Shown here piece by piece: positions 1-5,968 of a stretch of DNA of 5,968 bases. Location: NCBI GenBank assembly GCA_029259835.1, contig JAJDEL010000134.1:1-5968 (forward strand), read 5' to 3'. The translations under genes were made by a program, and so were the position numbers. The first letter of the stretch is position 1. Each line of letters opens with the position of its first letter. A model generated the notes under the pieces. The model worked only from the letters and a program-made list of their open reading frames with translations. It was not told the origin of the DNA and searched no databases. The stretch is from Planctomicrobium sp. (GTDB lineage Bacteria > Planctomycetota > Planctomycetia > Planctomycetales > Planctomycetaceae).

Positions 1-3000
1 TGACAGCAACTCAGTTGAACAGCGTCACCGGTGATGTGGAAATCCCACGTGGTGAATCTCTCGATCTTGTGACCACGCTGACCGGACTGCGTCGAAAGTC
101 GGCAACCTTGGAAATGGAGACTGGCACAGAGATGTTCGATACATTCGATCTGAAGCCAGATGAAGATCAGGGAAACTCGTTCGTGCATCATCTGTCGGTC
201 GACCAGTCATTCCGGTATCGAACTCAGTCCGGTGACGGAAGAACCCCGTGGCACACGGTCACCGTGATCGACTATCCAGAATTCGGTGAAGTGCAATTTA
301 CAGTCACTGCACCGGAATACGTTGATCGTCCAACATATGAAAAAACGCTCATCCCGAGTCGTGTGAAAGTGATTCAAGGCAGTCAACTCGAACTACAGAT
401 AAAACCAGACAAGGCACTGGATCGATTGGAACTCTCACTGACAATCAATGCTGACAATCCGGATGAAGACCCTACTGAAAAACTCTTGACTCTCAAGCGC
501 GAGGCGGATGGTTGGTATCGATTTGAAACTCAACTGTTCAAAGACCTTTCGCTCAGCCCTACTCTATTTAATTCACACGGGCTGACGAATGAAAACCGTC
601 ACGTTTGCCGTATACAGATCATTCCAGACAAAGCTCCGGTGGCACGCATTCTCACACCGACAGACGAAATGGTCGTTGCCGTTGACGACATCATCGAGGT
701 CAAATTTGAAGCTCACGACGACCATGGCATCGCGACCGCAGAACTTGTTGTCTATGACGAGACGGAAACAGAGGAAGGTGGCGAGCCGAAAATCCTCAGT
801 CGACAACCGATCCCGCTGAACGATCAGCAGTTAGAAAAACATATAATGGCAACGACGCAACTCGACCTTTCAAAACTGAATATCGAGAAAGGCAGAAACA
901 TCAGCTACGCGGTTCGAGTCACTGACAACAGCATGGTCAAGCTCGACCCGAAGAAAACAGACGGACAGATCGCTGACTTAAATCAGGAAGAATCGCTTAA
1001 CCCAAATAGCAGTGAGGCACAGCAACCACCAATTGGAACACCAGTGGACGACCTGAAGGATATGCTGGCTGACGCAAGTGACCCTTCTGGGAAGCGACCG
1101 ACTGACGGCGACCGTTCGGACGAACTAAGTAACGAGAAAGAAAGCGATCCTTCTACATCACCATCAGGCAGCAATGACAAGAAATCACTAAAAAGTGATG
1201 ATTCGGAGTCTGCAAAAAACAGTGAACCAAACGAAAAAGATCACAAAAAATTCAACGACACGAATGCTGCGGACGAAAAGGACTCACCCAATACTCAGGA
1301 CACCAGTGAATCGAATACACAAAATGCCATAGCTGCATCGACTCAGAAGCCCGAAACCAAAGATGGTGATTCGTCGAGTTCTAAATCGACTGAAATCAAA
1401 GAAGCGGTAAGCGATCCTGGTAAGCCAATGAAAGAAGGCGAATCACCAACCAAAGATCAAGCAAGCGGCAAAGTGCCGAGTGATGACAAGCCTGCAAGCA
1501 GTGGTGACTCGCAAAACCCCAAGAACGAAACAGAAGTCGTCTCAAAAGATGATGACGCAAATTCGGAAGACTCCACTTCCAACAAAGAAAAACTTCCGAC
1601 GAAGAAAAGTGAAAAAGAGACTGTTCCAAAGCAAAACACCAGCATTGCAAGTGACTCGCAACAGCCGGATCAATCCAAGAAGAACCAAGGCAACAATCCC
1701 GAGAATGATGAATCCGACAGTCAAACGATCGCTATGATTCCGCAGCAGTCGGAAGTCGGGCAAAACACCGAAACGAATCGGCGAAAGCTAAAAATCACAG
1801 ACCGCCTCTCTTCTGTTGCTGCGGCAACAAACCGCAAATTTGAAAAGACGAAAATTCGTGATCGTGTGGTCCAGATTGACCAGATGCTGGCAACTACGGA
1901 GACCGCTCTCACGAAAGTCATTGATCGGGAGATTGCCGATGCTGACCGCAGTGAGCAGTTTCGAATTCTCGACACACAGCTTGGCGATATCGAAACATAC
2001 ATTGCTGAACTTCGCAACGAAACAAAAGACCAGCAGTTCGAGTTTGTGGGGCTGCAAATGGTTCACATTAACCGGACCCAAGTGACGCCAGCACGCGACC
2101 AGGTGTTCAGTGCAATCCGCGAACCTATCGGAACAGACAACCCCACGATTGCGTTGCACCACATTATTCGGTCGCGTGAAATGCTCGCTACATTACTAAA
2201 CCGTTACGACCGTGTCGCTCGCGATCAAGAACTCGCGAAATCGCTTGACGAAACCGTCAAGATGTACGAGGTCTACGTTGAGAAAATGCAGCAATTGATG
2301 CGAGAACGACGCCAAAACAAAAATCCATTGGATCGAAAGATGGCGGTCGTCGAAGTCGATCAGGATTACCTCGACCGATACGCTGAAGTGTTGACCCTGC
2401 GCCGAGAAATGATGAAGGAACTCGGTCGGATGCTTGGTGACGACCCACGTTTGCTGGCAAGGTATCTGGACATCGTTCGCCGTCGTCGATCATCCCTTCG
2501 TGCCCAGTTGACGGAACTCATTGAACGACAGGACGAAATCTCCATGGAAGTCAGCGGCTGGCGACAAGTCGGTGAAGACCAGCGAGATGACCTCTGGTCA
2601 ATCGTTTCGGAGATGCGGTTGCAGGCTGTCTCTCCTTTGGCGAAAGAAGCAGCGGGTTTGGCAGAACGTGTTGAACAAGCGATGCCATTGGTTCTGAAAA
2701 CTGACGAGGGAACGTCTGCACTTGTCATTGAACATGCACGGCAAATCTCTCGACTTGCCAGAGCCATTGCCCTCGAAGCGAAGAAATTTCAGCAGCAAGG
2801 TGAACAATCGAATGACTCCCTGGATTTTGCAATGAATGCGGAACAGCTTGCCTTTCTTTTCACGGAATTCGATGCGGCGCTAGAGCAACTTAACTTCGAG
2901 AACGAAAGCGTTGAGGAAGTTTCTGATTACGTCGACACCCGCCTTCTCGAAAGTCTAACGGTTGCTGATCAGGCCGATGAATGGGTGCAGATAGCCACTC

Positions 3001-4040
3001 ACCTCCAGCAAAAACGTTATCACGGTCTTGCCGAGGTTGATCAAAAAAAGCTTGCCATCGCAACGGAATTACTCCGAGTTGAAATGCTGAATATCGAAGA
3101 CGATCTGGAAGGCCAATTTCAACAGCAGGCAGAAAGTGAATTGCCTGGCGAGATCGTCGACATGATTCGTGAATTGCACCAGGTCATGGAAGGCATCACC
3201 TTCAACCAGACTGCCGCAACCTTTGCAATGACTAAGGACCACATGGAGGTCGTCGAACTTCAGCAAGCTAAAGCTATGGAAGGATTTGAACGTGCCAATA
3301 AACTCTTCGATCTCATGCGCCGGGCCGTCGTGACTGTTCTCGACGAATATGACATCGACGATCCGAACATCGCGGATTTACAAGACCCCACACTTGACGA
3401 ATTTCTGGCGAATCTTGAGCGGGAACCGAATATCGACGCACAACTTGGAATTCCAGATCGGCCGAGAAACCTGCGTGTTCTCGCCGCTTTAATGTCATTT
3501 CAGCAAACTGGTGGAGACCTACTCGGCAATGCCGAAGAGGCTGCAAGAACACGCGCAAAAATGTCAAAACGGATGCAGGACATCAACAAGCTTGGAGAGA
3601 AACCTCAGAAGCCAGAAAGTGAGTTGACTGAGAAAGAACGCAAGGAGCGGGCTGATGCTCAGGAAATGCAGGAGACACTTGAGAGGTCGTTGGCGTCCCT
3701 TGAAGAGAAAATGGAAGACCCGCAGACCTCGTCAGAACAGCGCCGGAAACTGGAACAAGTGGCGAAGAACATGCGGGAAATGCTCGATCAGATTGGGCAG
3801 GGAAATCCGGACATGGAAGAATGGAAACGTATTACGGAATCCGACAAGGCAAAAGAACTCATCCGAGCACTCGCCAGTGGTCGACCGATACCGGATGAAC
3901 AGTGGAATAAGCTCCTCTCAACACTCGACGACGGCCTCTGGCAAGTCCGCGGGCGCACGCCACCGGAAGATTATCGTAAGGCAATCGAGCAATACCAAGA
4001 TCGGATTCGTCAGTTAATGAACACGGTAGGCGCCGACTGA
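1..4040 (+). CDS. Giant Ig-like/coiled-coil protein of planctomycetes, 5' end outside window
   Basis: The function is unknown. The frame is open from the first base (first full codon at base 3), so the TTG at 15 is not a start; the protein begins mid-domain. Residues are counted from base 3. Residues 1-315 are beta-rich; segments around 77-110 (SGDGRTPWHTVTV, then TVTAPEY) and 209-315 (PDKAPVARI, AHDDHGIATAEL) resemble the Ig-like modules of large DUF4175-like membrane proteins. Residues 320-595 are a disordered linker. Residues 596-1345 are charged helix and coiled coil, including a block around NPLDRKMAVVEVDQDY and DDPRLLARYLD and a terminal PPEDY motif (1320-1324), all of which I recall from planctomycete homologs. 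There is one cysteine (202) and no visible membrane segment, which fits an extracytoplasmic domain hung from membrane helices encoded upstream. It probably shares an operon with the next gene. That the ORF is real is near certain; the family link is moderate and the role unknown. Confidence 0.9.
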   Translation, partial: TATQLNSVTGDVEIPRGESLDLVTTLTGLRRKSATLEMETGTEMFDTFDLKPDEDQGNSFVHHLSVDQSFRYRTQSGDGRTPWHTVTVIDYPEFGEVQFTVTAPEYVDRPTYEKTLIPSRVKVIQGSQLELQIKPDKALDRLELSLTINADNPDEDPTEKLLTLKREADGWYRFETQLFKDLSLSPTLFNSHGLTNENRHVCRIQIIPDKAPVARILTPTDEMVVAVDDIIEVKFEAHDDHGIATAELVVYDETETEEGGEPKILSRQPIPLNDQQLEKHIMATTQLDLSKLNIEKGRNISYAVRVTDNSMVKLDPKKTDGQIADLNQEESLNPNSSEAQQPPIGTPVDDLKDMLADASDPSGKRPTDGDRSDELSNEKESDPSTSPSGSNDKKSLKSDDSESAKNSEPNEKDHKKFNDTNAADEKDSPNTQDTSESNTQNAIAASTQKPETKDGDSSSSKSTEIKEAVSDPGKPMKEGESPTKDQASGKVPSDDKPASSGDSQNPKNETEVVSKDDDANSEDSTSNKEKLPTKKSEKETVPKQNTSIASDSQQPDQSKKNQGNNPENDESDSQTIAMIPQQSEVGQNTETNRRKLKITDRLSSVAAATNRKFEKTKIRDRVVQIDQMLATTETALTKVIDREIADADRSEQFRILDTQLGDIETYIAELRNETKDQQFEFVGLQMVHINRTQVTPARDQVFSAIREPIGTDNPTIALHHIIRSREMLATLLNRYDRVARDQELAKSLDETVKMYEVYVEKMQQLMRERRQNKNPLDRKMAVVEVDQDYLDRYAEVLTLRREMMKELGRMLGDDPRLLARYLDIVRRRRSSLRAQLTELIERQDEISMEVSGWRQVGEDQRDDLWSIVSEMRLQAVSPLAKEAAGLAERVEQAMPLVLKTDEGTSALVIEHARQISRLARAIALEAKKFQQQGEQSNDSLDFAMNAEQLAFLFTEFDAALEQLNFENESVEEVSDYVDTRLLESLTVADQADEWVQIATHLQQKRYHGLAEVDQKKLAIATELLRVEMLNIEDDLEGQFQQQAESELPGEIVDMIRELHQVMEGITFNQTAATFAMTKDHMEVVELQQAKAMEGFERANKLFDLMRRAVVTVLDEYDIDDPNIADLQDPTLDEFLANLEREPNIDAQLGIPDRPRNLRVLAALMSFQQTGGDLLGNAEEAARTRAKMSKRMQDINKLGEKPQKPESELTEKERKERADAQEMQETLERSLASLEEKMEDPQTSSEQRRKLEQVAKNMREMLDQIGQGNPDMEEWKRITESDKAKELIRALASGRPIPDEQWNKLLSTLDDGLWQVRGRTPPEDYRKAIEQYQDRIRQLMNTVGAD
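960..1790 (+). other. Disordered acidic/Ser-rich linker within the giant protein
   Basis: About 275 residues (roughly 320-595 of the visible protein) are made almost only of Ser, Asp, Glu, Lys, Asn, Gln, Thr and Pro. There is no Trp, Tyr or Cys and almost no Phe. Runs such as SDDSESAKNSEPNEKD and SKDDDANSEDSTSNKEK show mixed charge without a clear repeat period. The coding strand is purine- and A-rich here. The stretch separates the N-terminal beta-sandwich region from the helical C-terminal region and is probably a flexible spacer, perhaps spanning the periplasm or cell wall. The boundaries are approximate. Confidence 0.75.
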
Positions 4041-4066
4041 TGCTGTTGGAAATCTTGTACAACTGA
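4040..4066 (+). other. Eight-codon mini-ORF overlapping the upstream stop (TGATG)
   Basis: The stop TGA at 4038-4040 shares its A with an ATG at 4040-4042, which reads MLLEILYN and stops at TGA 4064-4066. The TGATG overlap is the usual layout of translationally coupled genes. The mini-ORF is in the same frame as the downstream gene, so a single stop codon separates them. It could be a coupling or leader peptide, the relic of an older start of the downstream gene, or chance. Eight codons are too few to show coding. Confidence 0.2.
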
Positions 4067-4087
4067 GAGTTAGTGTCAGTGAGAGTT
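4064..4087 (+). repeat. Direct repeat TGAGAGTT x2 (16-bp period)
   Basis: TGAGAGTT occurs at 4064-4071 and again exactly at 4080-4087. The 8-bp palindrome TTGTACAA lies just before it (4055-4062), and a TATATT hexamer resembling a -10 box lies 6 bases after it (4094-4099), with no good -35 hexamer. The arrangement could be a tandem regulator site for an internal promoter of the downstream gene, but an 8-bp repeat can also arise by chance. Confidence 0.3.
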
Positions 4088-4114
4088 CTTAAATATATTT
4101 ATTGCGGACAAAAG

Positions 4115-5422
4115 ATGTCGAGTTTGATCTCTAATGACGATGATTCACATTCTCACCACGCTGGAGCAGATTGCTCTTTCCTGAACCCGCGGAAAACGGT
4201 TTTCATCAGTGAAAACACTGACTTCCACAAGGCAAAACGCGAAGACCAATACGAAAAGTGCTCTAGCTGGTTACCAGTGATTGTCGTATTCACCCTTGCA
4301 ATAATAAGCTCACCAGCTACAGCACAAAACAAACCACTCATTGCGAAGTCTTCGAACCTCAGCTCTGCGCTTCCAGCAGGCGAGTGGTCTCGAATCGACA
4401 CTTCGGTTGATGAAGGACTTGCCTGGTTGGCAACTCAACAGACGGAAGATGGTCGCTTTCCTAGCGCCGAGGCTGCTCAGCCGGCAGTCACCTCAATGGC
4501 GGTCATGGCGTTTTTGTCACGAGGACACATTCCGGGCGAGGGACGTTACGGAAAAACCATTTCACTTGCCATCGACTTCGTCTTATCAACTCAACGCCGC
4601 CGAGGGTACTTTTCCTTGCTGCCAGTCACTCCGCCGGCGCAGCACCTCAGTGCATCGCAAACAGTCACTTACAATCATTCGATTGCAGGACTGATGCTGG
4701 GAGAAGTTTACGGTATGACATCCGGCAAACAGTCTCAACGAATCAAAGAAGCTTTGATCAAGGCCCTGATTTATCATCGTGAAGTCCAGACCCGAACCAA
4801 GACGAAGGCTGGAGACATCGGCGGCTGGCGGTATGGATTTCCGGAAGGTCCGAACGCATCATCGGATATGTCTGTGACTGGATGGGCGCTGATGTTTCTA
4901 CGATCCGCTCGCAATGCGGAGTTCAATATCCCAAAACAGTATTTCGATGAAGGACTGGATTTTGTCGAACGCTGCTATGAAGAAGATACAACGCTTCATG
5001 AAAAAGGAGTGTTTCGATATCGACCGTTGATTTCAGCCGAAACTGATGCTCCTCCACAAATTAGTCTCGCAAATACAGCCTCCGCGATGCTCACGCTGAT
5101 TCTCGGTGGTCGTCACAACAACGAAGGAGTCGCAGCTGGAATTCAATGGTTTCGCTCCAGAAAGTACCCACGTCCGTGGCAAGATGGTTACTTCTACCTT
5201 GCCAGTTACTACAGTAGCCAAGCAATGGCTCAAGTCGGCGGCGAAGCCTGGGGACAGATCTTCCCTCAAATCGCTCTCAGCCTGATCGAAGAGCAATCCG
5301 ACGACGGCTCATGGCCGCTTGGCACAGGCAACGAACGTAAATTCGGGTCGACCTACACGACCTCCCTTGCCATCCTCGCACTGACTCCCGCCTACCAACT
5401 TCTCCCGATCTATCAACGTTAA
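4115..5422 (+). CDS. Secreted squalene-cyclase-fold (prenyltransferase/squalene oxidase repeat) protein
   Basis: This 435-residue protein is predicted to form an alpha/alpha barrel like terpene cyclases, and to be exported. From the ATG at 4115, a hydrophobic stretch runs from W52 to an AxA site (ATA at 68-70, cleavage before Q71), leaving about 365 mature residues. QW-like repeats follow: GLAWLATQQTEDGRF (101-115), an IGGWRYG segment (235-241) and DDGSWPLG (396 on). YNHSIAGLMLGEVYGM (186-201), MSVTGW near 252 and the terminal LPIYQR are features I recall from planctomycete paralogs. The DxDD acid motif of squalene-hopene cyclase is not seen; the helix start reads SSDMSV. It is therefore probably a binding or structural protein rather than a cyclase. 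A GTG at 4073 would also be in frame, but 4115 is preferred as an ATG with a weak GGA six bases upstream. It lies 74 bases after the giant gene and is probably co-transcribed. The fold call is strong; the start and function are uncertain. Confidence 0.88.
   Translation: MSSLISNDDDSHSHHAGADCSFLNPRKTVFISENTDFHKAKREDQYEKCSSWLPVIVVFTLAIISSPATAQNKPLIAKSSNLSSALPAGEWSRIDTSVDEGLAWLATQQTEDGRFPSAEAAQPAVTSMAVMAFLSRGHIPGEGRYGKTISLAIDFVLSTQRRRGYFSLLPVTPPAQHLSASQTVTYNHSIAGLMLGEVYGMTSGKQSQRIKEALIKALIYHREVQTRTKTKAGDIGGWRYGFPEGPNASSDMSVTGWALMFLRSARNAEFNIPKQYFDEGLDFVERCYEEDTTLHEKGVFRYRPLISAETDAPPQISLANTASAMLTLILGGRHNNEGVAAGIQWFRSRKYPRPWQDGYFYLASYYSSQAMAQVGGEAWGQIFPQIALSLIEEQSDDGSWPLGTGNERKFGSTYTTSLAILALTPAYQLLPIYQR
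4192..4220 (+). repeat. Overlapping small inverted repeats near the start of the squalene-cyclase-fold gene
   Basis: Three dyads overlap: GAAAAC/GTTTTC (4192-4197 with 4199-4204), GTTTTC/GAAAAC (4199-4204 with 4211-4216) and a perfect hairpin CAGTG-AAAA-CACTG (4207-4220). They cannot all form together. They lie in the long, poorly conserved-looking N-region before the export signal. They may be an RNA switch or chance in an A-rich stretch. Confidence 0.3.
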
Positions 5423-5428
5423 TGGACG

Positions 5429-5454
5429 GTTCAGATCGAACAGCTGGATTTTTT
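5429..5454 (+). terminator. Weak terminator-like hairpin plus T-tract
   Basis: Seven bases after the stop codon, GTTC (5429-5432) pairs with GAAC (5438-5441), and a run of six T follows at 5449-5454. The stem is only 4 bp and lies 7 bases before the T-run, so this is a poor intrinsic terminator. It is listed because its position at the end of the probable operon is right. Confidence 0.2.
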
Positions 5455-5477
5455 ATTCCATAATCCGAAGAGCATTC

Positions 5478-5499
5478 TGGGAAGATCCCACTGCTTGGG
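5478..5499 (+). repeat. Mutually exclusive hairpins
   Basis: TGGGA (5478-5482) pairs perfectly with TCCCA (5486-5490) around a 3-base loop. The same CCCA (5487-5490) can instead pair with TGGG (5496-5499) around a 5-base loop. No T-run follows, so it is not a standard intrinsic terminator. It may protect the 3' end of the transcript or be chance. Confidence 0.3.
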
Positions 5500-5661
5500 C
5501 CTAGAAAGTTAAAACCGAAATTGATCGATCTTCAGAAGCGTTACTCTCAATTTGAATTTCTTAGAGATCGCAACACCGCAAAGAGTATTAGGTTATTCTT
5601 CCTCTCTCTAATTCTGTAATTTCAAAGCGTGTTGCACTCTGCGAGCGATTTACAACGATTA

Positions 5662-5690
5662 TTCCAGATTGCATTGAATGCGAATCGGAA
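5662..5690 (+). promoter_or_regulatory. 29-base imperfect palindrome upstream of the PSCyt1 gene
   Basis: The core GCATT-G-AATGC (5671-5681) is a perfect inverted repeat. GATT (5667-5670) pairs with AATC (5683-5686), and TTCC (5662-5665) pairs with GGAA (5687-5690). Only A5666 and G5682 interrupt, giving up to 13 paired bases on each side, though the innermost pair or two would be lost to a hairpin loop. It lies 98 bases before the ATG and no T-run follows, so a regulator-binding site or a leader RNA hairpin is likelier than a terminator. No known operator is recognised. Confidence 0.4.
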
Positions 5691-5788
5691 ATAGACTCTT
5701 AAGGTCAACTCTGAAGCGTTGATTGTTCTCGTTGTTCATCGACTCCGAGGAAATACAGCATTCGTAATAGACTTTCATCATAGCCACT

Positions 5789-5968
5789 ATGAACTCCATT
5801 GCTCGTATCATTTTGTTTCTCACGTTGGCTGCATTCGGGCAGGCAATGAACTGTCAGGCTGAAGAGACAGGCTCTGCTGAGGGGATCGAATTTTTTGAAA
5901 CGAACATTCGTCCGCTTCTCGTTAAACGTTGCTACTCCTGCCACTCAGTCCGCTCTGGGAAATCTGAG
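5789..5968 (+). CDS. Planctomycete cytochrome c (PSCyt1) domain protein, 3' end outside window
   Basis: The visible 60 residues show a type I signal peptide: R6, a hydrophobic core IILFLTLAAF, and likely cleavage after C22-Q23-A24. The start of a PSCyt1 domain follows: FFETNIRPLLVKRCYSCHS (35-53), with the heme-binding motif CYSCH at 48-52. In planctomycetes this domain usually heads large secreted proteins that continue with PSCyt2/DUF1549 and PSD1/DUF1553, often next to a DUF1501 gene; other versions carry LamG or WD40 repeats. The remainder here is not visible. The physiological role of these proteins is not settled; proposals include periplasmic redox steps and polysaccharide breakdown. 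The ATG at 5789 is chosen because it gives an ideal signal peptide, while the ATG at 5846 would remove it. No Shine-Dalgarno sequence precedes it. The 366-base gap suggests its own promoter. Confidence 0.9.
   Translation, partial: MNSIARIILFLTLAAFGQAMNCQAEETGSAEGIEFFETNIRPLLVKRCYSCHSVRSGKSE

Larger units (their letters stand above)
5423..5788. other. Intergenic region, 366 bases, no convincing gene
   Basis: I see no plausible coding frame here. An antisense frame at 5705-5944 runs over the signal-peptide region of the next gene and shows no recognisable protein. The region holds a weak terminator-like site just after the stop, alternative hairpins at 5478-5499, a 7-bp inverted repeat TTAGAGA/TCTCTAA (5561-5567 with 5605-5611), the stronger dyad at 5662-5690, and two copies each of GAAGCGTT (5535-5542, 5713-5720) and AATAGACT (5690-5697, 5766-5773). 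Promoters are not clear: TTGCAC (5632-5637) with GATTAT (5657-5662) is the nearest to a sigma-70 pair, but its 19-base spacer is long. Confidence 0.6.

Noticed and set aside
15..17. TTG as the start codon of the giant protein
   Set aside because: The frame is already open from base 3 to the window edge, the sequence begins inside a beta-rich domain, and there is no ribosome site or signal peptide. The gene clearly continues upstream.
1788..2162. 124-codon antisense frame inside the giant gene
   Set aside because: It lies wholly opposite a convincing coding region, matches no family I recognise and has no ribosome site or neighbour to support it.
2366..2767. 133-codon antisense frame inside the giant gene
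   Set aside because: Its Ser/Arg-rich make-up is what the complement of a Glu/Arg-rich helical coding region gives. No domain is recognisable.
3655..4017. 120-codon same-strand frame overlapping the end of the giant gene
   Set aside because: It is an Arg-rich frame-shifted reading of the coiled-coil segment, whose real frame continues intact to the conserved PPEDY ending.
4073..4114. GTG start at 4073 for the squalene-cyclase-fold gene
   Set aside because: It would lengthen an already over-long N-region, has no ribosome site, and overlaps the direct repeat. The ATG at 4115 is preferred, though not proven.
5632..5662. TTGCAC/GATTAT as a firm promoter for the PSCyt1 gene
   Set aside because: The 19-base spacer is long and the hexamers match only in part. 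It is mentioned in the intergenic entry but not called as a feature.
5705..5944. 79-codon antisense frame over the start of the PSCyt1 gene
   Set aside because: It runs opposite the signal peptide and heme motif of a well-supported gene and has no recognisable domain.

Overview
The window looks like chromosomal DNA of a planctomycete (phylum Planctomycetota) of moderate GC. Three things point there: a secreted protein opening with the planctomycete-type cytochrome c domain (PSCyt1, CxxCH heme motif); a secreted squalene-cyclase-fold (prenyltransferase repeat) protein ending in LPIYQR, an ending I recall from planctomycete paralogs; and a very large single-cysteine protein of Ig-like domains plus helical bundle ending in a PPEDY motif. 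Shine-Dalgarno sequences are weak or absent, which is also common in the phylum. Genus and family cannot be told from this sequence. These family calls come from memory of motifs, not from a search.

Layout, all genes on the + strand. (1) Bases 1-4040: the 3' part of one giant gene whose 5' end lies before the window. Its visible 1345 residues form an Ig-like beta-sandwich region, a disordered acidic/Ser-rich linker of about 275 residues, and about 750 residues of charged helix and coiled coil. (2) Bases 4041-4114: a short junction with a TGATG stop/start overlap, an 8-codon mini-ORF, an 8-bp palindrome and an 8-bp direct repeat. (3) Bases 4115-5422: the squalene-cyclase-fold protein, with an export signal preceded by an unusually long N-region. 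(4) Bases 5423-5788: 366 bases with no convincing gene, holding several inverted repeats, the strongest at 5662-5690. (5) Bases 5789 to the end: the first 60 codons of a PSCyt1 protein.

The first two genes probably form the end of an operon. In planctomycetes I recall such giant Ig/coiled-coil proteins near MoxR ATPase, DUF58 and BatA-like von Willebrand genes, with squalene-cyclase-fold proteins alongside. If that holds here, the pair would be the periplasmic or cell-surface end of a MoxR-type machine of unknown function. The upstream genes are outside the window, so this is inference. The PSCyt1 gene appears to be a separate transcription unit. No RNA gene, CRISPR array, insertion sequence or phage element was seen.
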